From positions 1 to 6,082 of the forward strand of contig CAYUUV010000048.1 in assembly GCA_964448015.1 (NCBI GenBank): a stretch of DNA of 6,082 nucleotides, read 5' to 3'. A program made the position numbers and the translations under genes. The notes under the pieces were generated by a model. That model had not been told where the DNA came from. It worked only from the letters and a program-made list of their open reading frames with translations, and did no database searches. Shown piece after piece: positions 1 through 4,430 of the stretch. The stretch comes from JACKGS01 sp964448015. GTDB lineage: Bacteria > Patescibacteriota > Saccharimonadia > Saccharimonadales > UBA7683. Positions within the stretch are counted from its first letter, which is position 1. Every line of letters begins with the position of its first letter.

Positions 1-452
1 GCCTTCTGGCTGGCCGTATTGGGTTCGTACACTCCTGAACGGAGTTGCACCAAGCCAAGCTGGGTGCAGGCGTACCAGGTACGCGCCTTGTGGCAGGCAC
101 TGGCGATTCCCTTACCCCAGTATTCAGGCCGAAAGATCATAAACCCGCTGGTGGCGTGGCTCATCATCTCTCGATTGATACTATTGAGGCTGGTGTTGCC
201 GATGAGCGTACTGCTCTTGCCTTCAACAACGTATATCCCCCAGACGCGCGAGTTTTTATCACCGCGCGTCTTTTCAAACCACTCGTGCTCATCTTCAAGC
301 ACGGGAGCGGTTGCCCTTCCGAGGTACTTGGTAACCTCGAAGTTCTGCATGCCACCGTTTCGAATGAACAGTTGCATGTCTCGATGCTTCAGCGGCGCAA
401 GCCTAATTTCCAGCTTGCCTACCGAAAAGCACATGGTGGGTCCGAAAGCCAT
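1..452 (-). CDS. GNAT-family acetyltransferase (RimJ/RimL-like), 3' end cut off by the window
   Basis: The reading frame opens at an ATG (452-450) and stays open for 150 complete codons to the window edge, so the C-terminus is missing. An SD-like AAGGAG (465-460) lies 7 bases upstream and fixes this start. The protein has the GNAT acetyl-CoA-binding motif A as RPEYWGKGIA (residues 108-117) and a downstream N-x-x-S (N145, S148), the usual layout of RimJ/RimL-type N-acetyltransferases. From family knowledge it should transfer acetyl from acetyl-CoA to an amine, either a protein N-terminus or a small molecule such as a drug; the substrate cannot be read from the sequence. It is the last gene of the minus-strand run. 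A 40-codon ORF, an intrinsic terminator and a hairpin-bearing untranslated stretch lie directly upstream, so its expression probably depends on read-through of that terminator. I see no clear promoter of its own between 453 and 567. Confidence 0.85.
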   Translation of the reverse strand, partial: MAFGPTMCFSVGKLEIRLAPLKHRDMQLFIRNGGMQNFEVTKYLGRATAPVLEDEHEWFEKTRGDKNSRVWGIYVVEGKSSTLIGNTSLNSINREMMSHATSGFMIFRPEYWGKGIASACHKARTWYACTQLGLVQLRSGVYEPNTASQK

Positions 453-509
453 TGTTTTTCTCCTTTTAGTCGGACGTTATGTGTATTGATGTAGGTTTTC
501 ACCTTTCAT

Positions 510-533
510 CTCACGGTCGAATGACCGAGTGAG
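510..533 (-). other. Stem-loop in the leader of the acetyltransferase gene
   Basis: On the minus strand CTCA-ct-CGGTC-attc-GACCG-TGAG folds into a 9-pair stem with a two-base bulge and a four-base loop. No T-run follows, so it is unlikely to be a terminator. It lies between the upstream terminator (591-568) and the SD of the acetyltransferase. It overlaps a GGAGGCTC copy (538-531) that is complementary to the 5' arm of that terminator. An RNA-structural role in the leader is inference. Confidence 0.35.
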
Positions 534-567
534 CCTCCTGATTGGTGATATCTTTTATTGTTTTACG

Positions 568-591
568 AAAAAAGCCTCCATCGGGAGGCTC
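568..591 (-). terminator. Strong intrinsic terminator after the 40-codon ORF A
   Basis: The minus strand reads GAGCCTCC-cgat-GGAGGC followed by six T. The core stem is GCCTCC (589-584) with GGAGGC (579-574), an extra A-T pair at the base, a tetraloop and a U-tract (573-568). This is a textbook Rho-independent terminator. It starts 22 bases after the stop codon of ORF A and precedes the acetyltransferase gene on the same strand. Its 5' arm also belongs to an alternative hairpin with ORF A, so it may be conditional. Confidence 0.85.
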
Positions 592-644
592 ATTCTGTGA
601 TTCGAAAGTTGTATTATTGTATATTCATCTTCAAAGAATGAGCC
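587..644 (-). promoter_or_regulatory. Candidate antiterminator hairpin, module A
   Basis: GGCTCATTCT (644-635, codons 31-34 of ORF A) is the exact reverse complement of AGAATGAGCC (596-587), giving a 10-base-pair stem with a 38-base loop. The 3' arm overlaps the 5' arm of the terminator at 590-587, so the two structures exclude each other. This arrangement is typical of transcription attenuation: a ribosome covering the ORF A arm would free the terminator, and one held earlier in the ORF would allow the antiterminator. The complementarity is seen directly; the regulatory role is inference. Confidence 0.6.
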
Positions 645-736
645 GATTGTTGTGCGCCGTTCACGCCCATGGCAACGCCTGCATAGCCGGGCTGTGCATT
701 TGAGCTGTTCATCAATGAAGTATGAATATAATCCAT
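614..736 (-). CDS. 40-codon leaderless ORF A (small protein or leader peptide)
   Basis: This unrecognised ORF of 40 codons runs ATG (736-734) to TAA (616-614). The N-terminus is MDYIHTSLMN and the C-terminus HSLKMNIQ. It is rich in Gly, Ala, Asn and Gln and has no obvious membrane segment or signal peptide. The promoter just upstream is a perfect consensus whose -10 ends seven bases before the A of the ATG, so the predicted transcript starts on the start codon and has no leader or SD. A strong terminator follows 22 bases after the stop. A second ORF of exactly the same length with a near-identical promoter lies at 2408-2286. The ungapped peptides match at 8 of 40 positions (M1, S7, L8, P16, G20, V21, A28, H33). 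It could be a functional small protein, a leader peptide for attenuation of the acetyltransferase, or part of a non-coding RNA. The identical length and start placement favour translation. Confidence 0.6.
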   Translation of the reverse strand: MDYIHTSLMNSSNAQPGYAGVAMGVNGAQQSAHSLKMNIQ

Positions 737-742
737 GTTTTC

Positions 743-771
743 ATTATAGCACAAGCACATAGTAATGTCAA
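743..771 (-). promoter_or_regulatory. Perfect sigma70-type promoter of ORF A
   Basis: The minus strand carries TTGACA (771-766), a 17-base spacer and TATAAT (748-743), with TGC before the -10 (extended -10). The expected start point, seven bases past the -10, is position 736, the A of the ORF A start codon. The 15 bases GCTTGTGCTATAATG are identical in the promoter at 2445-2417. Confidence 0.88.
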
Positions 772-786
772 ACTACAGATTCGAAG

Positions 787-827
787 GGAGTGGGTGCGCG
801 GTTTTCTCTCCGCGCATACACCACTCC
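787..827 (-). terminator. GC-rich hairpin after the MFS gene, possible terminator
   Basis: GGAGTGG pairs with CCACTCC (827-821 with 793-787) and GCGCGG with CCGCGC (815-810 with 801-796), about 13 pairs separated by a small bulge. It lies 16 bases after the transporter stop codon and before promoter A. It lacks a T-run on the minus strand, so it may be a 3'-stabilising structure or a weak terminator. Confidence 0.5.
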
Positions 828-843
828 ACTCCGAACTGCTTCT

Positions 844-2010
844 TCACTTCCCTTTCAGTTGACTGAATGACTTCCATAACATACTCACGGCCAGTGCGCC
901 AAACACTACACCAGTTACGAGGTATCCCGACTGGACCCCATGAGCGTCGACGACCCCGCCAACCAGTGGTCCGGCTACAAGGTACAACACCCGGGCCACG
1001 AGCGTGGCGCAGGAATTGACTGTAGCGCGAATATGGTCATCATGGATTCGGCTGTTGAGAGCGTGGTCCATAAATGGCTTAGTCAGTGCAAACATCACAC
1101 TGAAGCCGACAATACTAAGCGGCGCAATGGTCGCAGGCAGCTGACTGGTTGCCAGATAGCTCGTGATCCCGAGGGAAATGAGCAGTATGGCGGTCTTGCG
1201 ATCGCCAAGTCTGGCTTCCAGTTTGTGGCCATGTTGCGCAACTAATGCGCTGATCAGGCTGAGTGACCCGAAGATCACCCCGAACCAGCCCATGTTGATA
1301 CCGGCCAGCTCTAGCAGCCTGGCGTTGAGGAAGACGGGAATGTGCGTTGCCTCTCGAAGGAGGGCGAACAGTCCAATCAACCCGGCAATGCTGCTGATGA
1401 CCGGCCAAACCACTTTCATCTTCACACGTTCGTGTGTCCGTGTGTGGGGCGGTTCGGCCATGCGCCATGCGCAACTGGTAGCCACCAGATAGGTAAAGCC
1501 GTCGAGTAGCATCGTGGCCCGAAAGCCCCAATACTTGAACACAAGACCGCTCATGGCGGCGGCTCCGGCGGCTGCGAGCAGTGCTGCAGCGTGCGCGTTT
1601 CCGGCCGTCTTGCGACCATGATGGCCGTTGCCAGAGGCTACGGTTGACTCGTGTCGCATGCTCTGAATGGTTCCAGAATTGAGGCTGAGCCCGATGGCAA
1701 GCAGAATCTCTGCTGCCGCAAACTGCCAGAAGCCACTGCTGAGCGCGTACACGCCAAAGCCGGTAGCTGCCAGCAAGCCTGCGGCGATCAGGCTGATGCG
1801 CCGGCCGACGCGGTCCGAAAAGATTCCCGTAGGAATTTCCAGACCAATCATCACCAGCGTGAAGACTCCCTGCAAGAGGTAGATCTTCTGCTGATTCAGG
1901 CCGGCATCCAGCCAGAACGGTACCGCGAACGGTACAAAGAAGCTGGCGTTGCTGAATGCAGCTAGCCAGTTGATCAGGCGCAAATTACGCCGATACTGTG
2001 CTTGGGTCAT
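844..2010 (-). CDS. MFS transporter, drug-efflux-like
   Basis: This 388-residue protein of alternating hydrophobic stretches is consistent with 12 membrane helices of the Major Facilitator Superfamily in the cytoplasmic membrane. MFS motif A is present between helices 2 and 3 as GIFSDRVGRR (residues 62-71), preceded by LEIPT. A polar loop rich in His, Gly, Asn and Lys (about 125-139) lies between helices in the N-terminal half. A basic linker of the form RTHERVKMK (about 191-199) separates the two halves. I chose the ATG at 2010-2008 because GAAAGG (2022-2017) lies six bases upstream. The in-frame ATG at 2112 would add 34 residues, has no SD, and begins inside the repeat element. MFS proteins of this size often export drugs by proton antiport, but the substrate is unknown. 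No convincing promoter lies directly upstream, so transcription probably reads through from the ORF B promoter. Confidence 0.87.
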   Translation of the reverse strand: MTQAQYRRNLRLINWLAAFSNASFFVPFAVPFWLDAGLNQQKIYLLQGVFTLVMIGLEIPTGIFSDRVGRRISLIAAGLLAATGFGVYALSSGFWQFAAAEILLAIGLSLNSGTIQSMRHESTVASGNGHHGRKTAGNAHAAALLAAAGAAAMSGLVFKYWGFRATMLLDGFTYLVATSCAWRMAEPPHTRTHERVKMKVVWPVISSIAGLIGLFALLREATHIPVFLNARLLELAGINMGWFGVIFGSLSLISALVAQHGHKLEARLGDRKTAILLISLGITSYLATSQLPATIAPLSIVGFSVMFALTKPFMDHALNSRIHDDHIRATVNSCATLVARVLYLVAGPLVGGVVDAHGVQSGYLVTGVVFGALAVSMLWKSFSQLKGK

Positions 2011-2106
2011 AACTAACCTTTCTGTTTTAGGAAATGAAGGTACACGCTTTAACGAAATGTCAAAGCGAAATAAGCATCCAAAAATGGTGTTTCTATTTAA
2101 CAGGTT

Positions 2107-2197
2107 TGTCATTCCTGACTTGCGGTGCCCCGAGAAGTCTTTTTCGGGGATCGGGAATCCAGTAGATCTAGATTCTTGAGTAGAGTTGAGAATGACA
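2107..2197. repeat. Nested palindromic repeat with 8-bp terminal inverted repeats
   Basis: The element is bounded by TGTCATTC (2107-2114) and GAATGACA (2190-2197), an exact inverted repeat. Inside are a CCCCGAGAA/TTTTCGGGG stem (2128-2149), GAATC/GATTC (2155-2159, 2171-2175) and the palindrome TAGATCTA (2163-2170). No transposase is encoded. Ends of the type GTCATTC...GAATGAC occur in many dispersed palindromic (MITE/REP-like) elements, so I call it one. I see no obvious target-site duplication. Confidence 0.55.
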
Positions 2198-2216
2198 CTA
2201 AACGGGTTTTAATTTT

Positions 2217-2239
2217 AAGAAACCTCAGTTTGGAGGCTC
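2217..2239 (-). terminator. Weak intrinsic-terminator-like hairpin after ORF B
   Basis: The minus strand reads GAGCCTCC-aaact-GAGGTTTCTT. AGCCTC pairs with GAGGTT (six pairs including one G-T), followed by a short interrupted T-rich stretch. It opens with the same GAGCCTCC as the terminator of module A and lies 46 bases after the ORF B stop. It is less stable than module A's, which may allow basal expression of the MFS gene. Confidence 0.45.
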
Positions 2240-2306
2240 GTTCCGATTTGTTTTCTAATTTTCTAAAGTATTTTACGAAGAAGAGTTACATATCTACGGA
2301 CAAGCC
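2235..2306 (-). promoter_or_regulatory. Candidate antiterminator hairpin, module B
   Basis: GGCTTGTCCG (2306-2297, codons 35-38 of ORF B) can pair with CGGAACGAGCC (2245-2235): ten pairs with one G-T and one bulged A, across a 51-base loop. The 3' arm overlaps the 5' arm of the terminator-like hairpin (2238-2233), as in module A. The matching layout in two copies raises confidence that it is functional; the role remains inferred. Confidence 0.5.
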
Positions 2307-2408
2307 GAGGTGAGTAAGGGCTGTGGCATTATATGCACGCGAAATAACGCCAGAACCTTTCGGCATCTGATAGGCATTTGTCCATAGTGATATGTTATGA
2401 TTTGACAT
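2286..2408 (-). CDS. 40-codon leaderless ORF B (small protein or leader peptide)
   Basis: This 40-codon ORF runs from ATG (2408-2406) to TAA (2288-2286). The peptide starts MSNHNISLWT and ends LGLSVDM. It is unrecognised and has no clear membrane helix. Its perfect promoter places the transcript start at 2410-2408, so the message has no leader or only two bases, and no SD. It has exactly the length of ORF A, a related promoter, a similarly placed hairpin pair and a resistance-type gene downstream, which suggests an old duplication. A nested ATG at 2384-2382 would give an 18-codon ORF in another frame, but its placement is less favourable. It may act in cis as a leader peptide or in trans as a small protein. 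Confidence 0.55.
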   Translation of the reverse strand: MSNHNISLWTNAYQMPKGSGVISRAYNATALTHLGLSVDM

Positions 2409-2416
2409 AATATACC

Positions 2417-2445
2417 ATTATAGCACAAGCTAAATAAAATGTCAA
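2417..2445 (-). promoter_or_regulatory. Perfect sigma70-type promoter of ORF B
   Basis: The minus strand carries TTGACA (2445-2440), a 17-base spacer and TATAAT (2422-2417) with TGC before it. It shares TTGACATT and GCTTGTGCTATAATG with the ORF A promoter, separated in both by seven differing bases. Its upstream end lies only 12 bases from the divergent queA -10. Confidence 0.87.
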
Positions 2446-2454
2446 GTATGTTTA

Positions 2455-2463
2455 TGCTATACT
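2455..2463 (+). promoter_or_regulatory. Extended -10 promoter of queA
   Basis: TGC-TATACT (2455-2463) is an extended -10. No good -35 lies upstream; TAAAAT sits at the 17-base spacing. The expected start point, seven bases on, is 2470, exactly the G of the queA GTG start codon. The site faces the ORF B promoter. Confidence 0.65.
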
Positions 2464-2469
2464 GTTTCG

Positions 2470-3459
2470 GTGATAGATTTTGAACTACCTAATGAGCTAA
2501 TTGCGCAGGAACCGGCTAGTCCGCGGGATCATGCGCGGTTGTTGGTGTATGACCGCGCCACTCAAATAATCACGGATGATTATTTTTATAATTTGCTTGT
2601 ATATCTGCCATACAATACAACAGTAGTGGTGAATAATTCTAAGGTTGATCGCTGCCGGTATCTTTTTAACCAAGGGAGGCGTGAAATTTTTGCGCTGGAA
2701 AGCGTGAATAATACAACCGTGCGGGCGTTGGTGCGACCAGGTAAAGTTTTTAAACTTGGTAAAACGATTCAAGTAACCGAGGCGATTTCGGCTGAGGTAA
2801 CGGCGGTAGATGCGGATGGTATTCGTACTATTGTTTTTTCTGAACCACTCAGCCACCCGGATTTACTCGCGGCGCAGCATGTTCCTCTGCCGCCTTATAT
2901 TGCCCAAAATGACGAACTGGCTGAGCAATATCAAACTATTTACGCCAAAACCGCTGGTTCTAAGGCGGCGCCGACGGCGGGACTCCATTTTACTGATGAG
3001 CTGAAACAGCGGGTGCGGAAAGAACGTGGCTGGGCTGAAATTACTCTGCATGTTGGGCTTGGTACATTTTCACCACTGACAGATGAACAACTTGCAACCG
3101 GGAAACTTCATGAGGAATGGTATGAGATTGATGCCAAAACAGTCGGGAAGATTGCAAAAGCAGATCACGTTACTGCGGTTGGTACAACTTCGGTTCGCAC
3201 GTTGGAATCCGTCTTTCAAGGTACGACCTTGCAACACGATCCGTCCTTGAAAGGTAGCACCGACATCCTTATTCGGCCGGGCTACACATTTCAACGGGTT
3301 AATTCGCTCATCACCAATTTTCATTTACCGGGTACTTCCCTGTTGCTTTTGGTTGAGGCGTTTGTTGGTGATGAAAGCGAAATGCAGCGAATCTATGATC
3401 ATGCGATTGCTGAAAAATATCGGTTCTATTCTTTTGGTGATTGCATGTTGATTTTATAA
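2470..3459 (+). CDS. queA: S-adenosylmethionine:tRNA ribosyltransferase-isomerase (QueA)
   Basis: QueA transfers and isomerises the ribosyl part of S-adenosylmethionine onto preQ1 at position 34 of GUN-anticodon tRNAs, forming epoxyqueuosine in the cytoplasm. The 329-residue protein carries the family signatures in order: DFELPNELIAQEPASPRD (3-20), ALVRPGK (86-92), LPPYI (140-144), the QTIYAKTAGSKAAPTAGLHF stretch (155-174), LHVGLGTF (193-200), GTTSVRTLES (238-247), TDILIRPGYTF (264-274), LITNFHLPGTSLLLL (280-294) and YRFYSFGDCMLI (317-328). It is somewhat shorter than E. coli QueA, mainly in the N-terminal half around 60-80. The GTG start is supported by the family N-terminus and by an extended -10 that puts the transcript start on this codon, so the gene looks leaderless. 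No other queuosine gene is in the window. Confidence 0.95.
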   Translation: MIDFELPNELIAQEPASPRDHARLLVYDRATQIITDDYFYNLLVYLPYNTTVVVNNSKVDRCRYLFNQGRREIFALESVNNTTVRALVRPGKVFKLGKTIQVTEAISAEVTAVDADGIRTIVFSEPLSHPDLLAAQHVPLPPYIAQNDELAEQYQTIYAKTAGSKAAPTAGLHFTDELKQRVRKERGWAEITLHVGLGTFSPLTDEQLATGKLHEEWYEIDAKTVGKIAKADHVTAVGTTSVRTLESVFQGTTLQHDPSLKGSTDILIRPGYTFQRVNSLITNFHLPGTSLLLLVEAFVGDESEMQRIYDHAIAEKYRFYSFGDCMLIL

Positions 3460-3476
3460 ATACAAGTTGGCATACT
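3448..3476 (+). promoter_or_regulatory. Promoter of the HNH-like gene, overlapping the queA stop
   Basis: TTGATT (3448-3453), a 17-base spacer and CATACT (3471-3476) with TGG before it form a reasonable extended -10 promoter. The predicted start near 3483 gives a leader of about 21 bases that contains the SD of the next gene. Confidence 0.5.
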
Positions 3477-3490
3477 AAAAACATAAACAA

Positions 3491-3498
3491 AAAGGAGG
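3491..3498 (+). promoter_or_regulatory. Ribosome binding site fixing a TTG start
   Basis: AAAGGAGG lies five bases before TTG at 3504. This strong SD decides for the TTG start over the ATG at 3441, which lies inside queA and has no SD. Confidence 0.8.
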
Positions 3499-3503
3499 AT
3501 ACT

Positions 3504-4088
3504 TTGGCTATTCGTTATGGACGTACCAATGAAAAAGGCTTAGTAATTCCGCCGACTCAACTAGATTGCATCGGAGAAGAATGTCCAACAGCGCTCGTTA
3601 CCGGGCGCTGTTTTGTTGATGAGCATCATTTGTATTTTCCGCGGGCTAAGTTCGCAAGGAACGAACTCTATGCCTCGTTTGCAAATAGTCCGTTTAATAT
3701 TGTGCGAATGGCGCGCTGTCGGCATAACTCACGCTTCAGCGGCGCGCAGCACAGTATGGTTGATGATGTTCGGTTGCCTGAAGAAGAAGTGGTGCACGAG
3801 TTTTTGTGGGAAAGTTATGTGCTTGAACAAATTGCTCAACTATATGCCCGTCTCGACCACCTGTATGAGTCACTTGAAACCACCGATGTTCGCAGTCAAG
3901 CGCGGGATCCAAACCGGAATCTTGCAGTGGTGGATGAATTTCAAGAACAGCTGCAGTACTGTCAGAAGCTTGCCCGAGATTTTGAAGTTATTCCTGACTT
4001 TCAGCGGTCAACTTCTTCGCTAGGTGGTAAGGCTTTGTATTTAGCGCAGATCAGACTTGACCTGAAAGAAGAGGCTGTGGCTGCCTGA
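3504..4088 (+). CDS. Uncharacterised protein with an HNH-nuclease-like Cys/His/Asn signature
   Basis: This 194-residue protein starts at TTG (3504) behind a strong SD. I do not recognise a named family. The N-terminal half has C22-x4-C27, then C36-x4-HH (residues 41-42, in DEHHLYFPR), then FNIVRMARCRHN (64-75) with N65, C72 and H74, and a later H83. The order His, Asn, Cys-x-His resembles the beta-beta-alpha-metal core of HNH endonucleases, where the Cys residues would bind structural zinc. Only one Cys precedes the second His instead of a C-x2-C, so it may be degenerate or a DNA/RNA-binding relative. The C-terminal half is helical and charged (about 92-165), with coiled-coil-like stretches such as LEQIAQLYARLDHLYESLE. 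It begins 45 bases after queA with its own promoter and converges on the WhiB gene with three bases between the stops. Catalytic activity is unproven. Confidence 0.8.
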   Translation: MAIRYGRTNEKGLVIPPTQLDCIGEECPTALVTGRCFVDEHHLYFPRAKFARNELYASFANSPFNIVRMARCRHNSRFSGAQHSMVDDVRLPEEEVVHEFLWESYVLEQIAQLYARLDHLYESLETTDVRSQARDPNRNLAVVDEFQEQLQYCQKLARDFEVIPDFQRSTSSLGGKALYLAQIRLDLKEEAVAA

Positions 4089-4091
4089 GGG

Positions 4092-4370
4092 TCATGCGCT
4101 GTTGGCCTCTCTTCGATGCTTGCGGAGCTGATGGCGTTCTTGCTGGGTGGTTTCGCCCCATATGCCGTACTGTTCATCATTTTGCATAGCAAAGTCTAGA
4201 CACGCGAGCTTGGCAATACAGTTTTGACAGATTGATTTTGCCGCTGCTATTTGTTCGACAGCGGCACCAGTTGTGCCAACTGGGTAGAATAGATCAGAGC
4301 CCATACCATGGCAAAGGGCGTCTTGCCGCCACGTTGGCTCCACTTCTAGTACTCGATTAGGTCGTGCCAT
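4092..4370 (-). CDS. WhiB-family iron-sulfur transcriptional regulator
   Basis: The 92-residue protein has the full WhiB signature: W14, C20, DLFYP (26-30), C48-x2-C51-x5-C57, and the turn GIWGE (69-73), followed by ERHQLRKHRRE (78-88), a basic DNA-binding tail. The four cysteines are spaced C-X27-C-X2-C-X5-C and in this family bind a [4Fe-4S] cluster that senses oxygen or nitric oxide; many members act with the primary sigma factor. The start ATG coincides with the predicted transcript start, so it appears leaderless. A CRP-like palindrome at -41.5 suggests activator control. It lies 60 bases downstream of the methyltransferase gene on the same strand and converges with the HNH-like gene. 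WhiB proteins are typical of Actinomycetota and their phages, so this gene is the main taxonomic clue in the window. Which WhiB subgroup it belongs to is not clear. Confidence 0.93.
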   Translation of the reverse strand: MARPNRVLEVEPTWRQDALCHGMGSDLFYPVGTTGAAVEQIAAAKSICQNCIAKLACLDFAMQNDEQYGIWGETTQQERHQLRKHRREANSA

Positions 4371-4376
4371 AGTACG

Positions 4377-4382
4377 ATTGTA
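4377..4382 (-). promoter_or_regulatory. -10 element of the WhiB gene
   Basis: TACAAT (4382-4377) ends seven bases before the start ATG at 4370, predicting a leaderless transcript. At 17-base spacing the -35 region reads CAGTCA, a poor match, which fits an activator-dependent promoter. Confidence 0.6.
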
Positions 4383-4403
4383 GTATGAAATTTGTGATGT
4401 GAC

Positions 4404-4419
4404 TGTGAATTAAATCACA
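4404..4419. promoter_or_regulatory. CRP/FNR-family operator-like palindrome
   Basis: TGTGA-ATTAAA-TCACA is a perfect match to the CRP core TGTGA-N6-TCACA. Its centre (between 4411 and 4412) is at -41.5 relative to the predicted WhiB transcript start at 4370, the standard class II position. Two further TGTGA half-sites precede it on the plus strand (4393-4397 and 4398-4402), making a run of three direct copies. A hairpin role is unlikely because the stem is only five pairs. Confidence 0.55.
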
Positions 4420-4430
4420 CGTTTGGTGTG

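Larger units (their letters stand above)
2011..2285. other. Gene-free stretch between ORF B and the MFS gene
   Basis: These roughly 275 bases hold the terminator-like hairpin of module B (2239-2217), a nested palindromic repeat (2107-2197) and an A/T-rich SD-bearing end before the transporter start. I see no tRNA, no plausible extra ORF and no good promoter. TGTCAA at 2058-2063 gives a minus-strand TTGACA, but nothing like a -10 follows at the right spacing. Confidence 0.6.

Noticed and set aside
19..494. Two overlapping plus-strand ORFs of 156 and 149 codons
   Set aside because: They are antisense to the acetyltransferase frame, which has an SD and clear GNAT motifs; the plus-strand translations show no family features.
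477..509. Ten-codon ORF (MKGENLHQYT) in the leader of the acetyltransferase
   Set aside because: No SD at usable spacing and no sign of coding constraint; ORFs this short are common by chance.
2035..2063. Dedicated promoter for the MFS gene using minus-strand TTGACA at 2063-2058
   Set aside because: The best downstream hexamer matches the -10 consensus at only about three of six positions and with poor spacing.
2011..2112. Longer start for the MFS transporter at 2112
   Set aside because: No SD, and it begins inside the palindromic repeat; the ATG at 2010 has GAAAGG six bases upstream.
2108..2160. T-box riboswitch suggested by GGGGCACCGC on the minus strand
   Set aside because: The T-box core needs a UGGN bulge (GGTGGNACCGC); here that position reads GGG, and no stem I or specifier loop is visible. 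It is better explained as part of the palindromic element.
2402..2430. Plus-strand TTGACA at 2402-2407 as a second queA promoter
   Set aside because: The hexamer at the 17-base spacing is ACAAGC, not a -10; the TTGACA overlaps the start of ORF B on the other strand.
4069..4115. Bidirectional terminator between the convergent HNH-like and WhiB genes
   Set aside because: GAAGAGGC/GCCTCTCTTC pair only imperfectly across a loop of about 29 bases within both coding ends, and no T-run follows on either strand.
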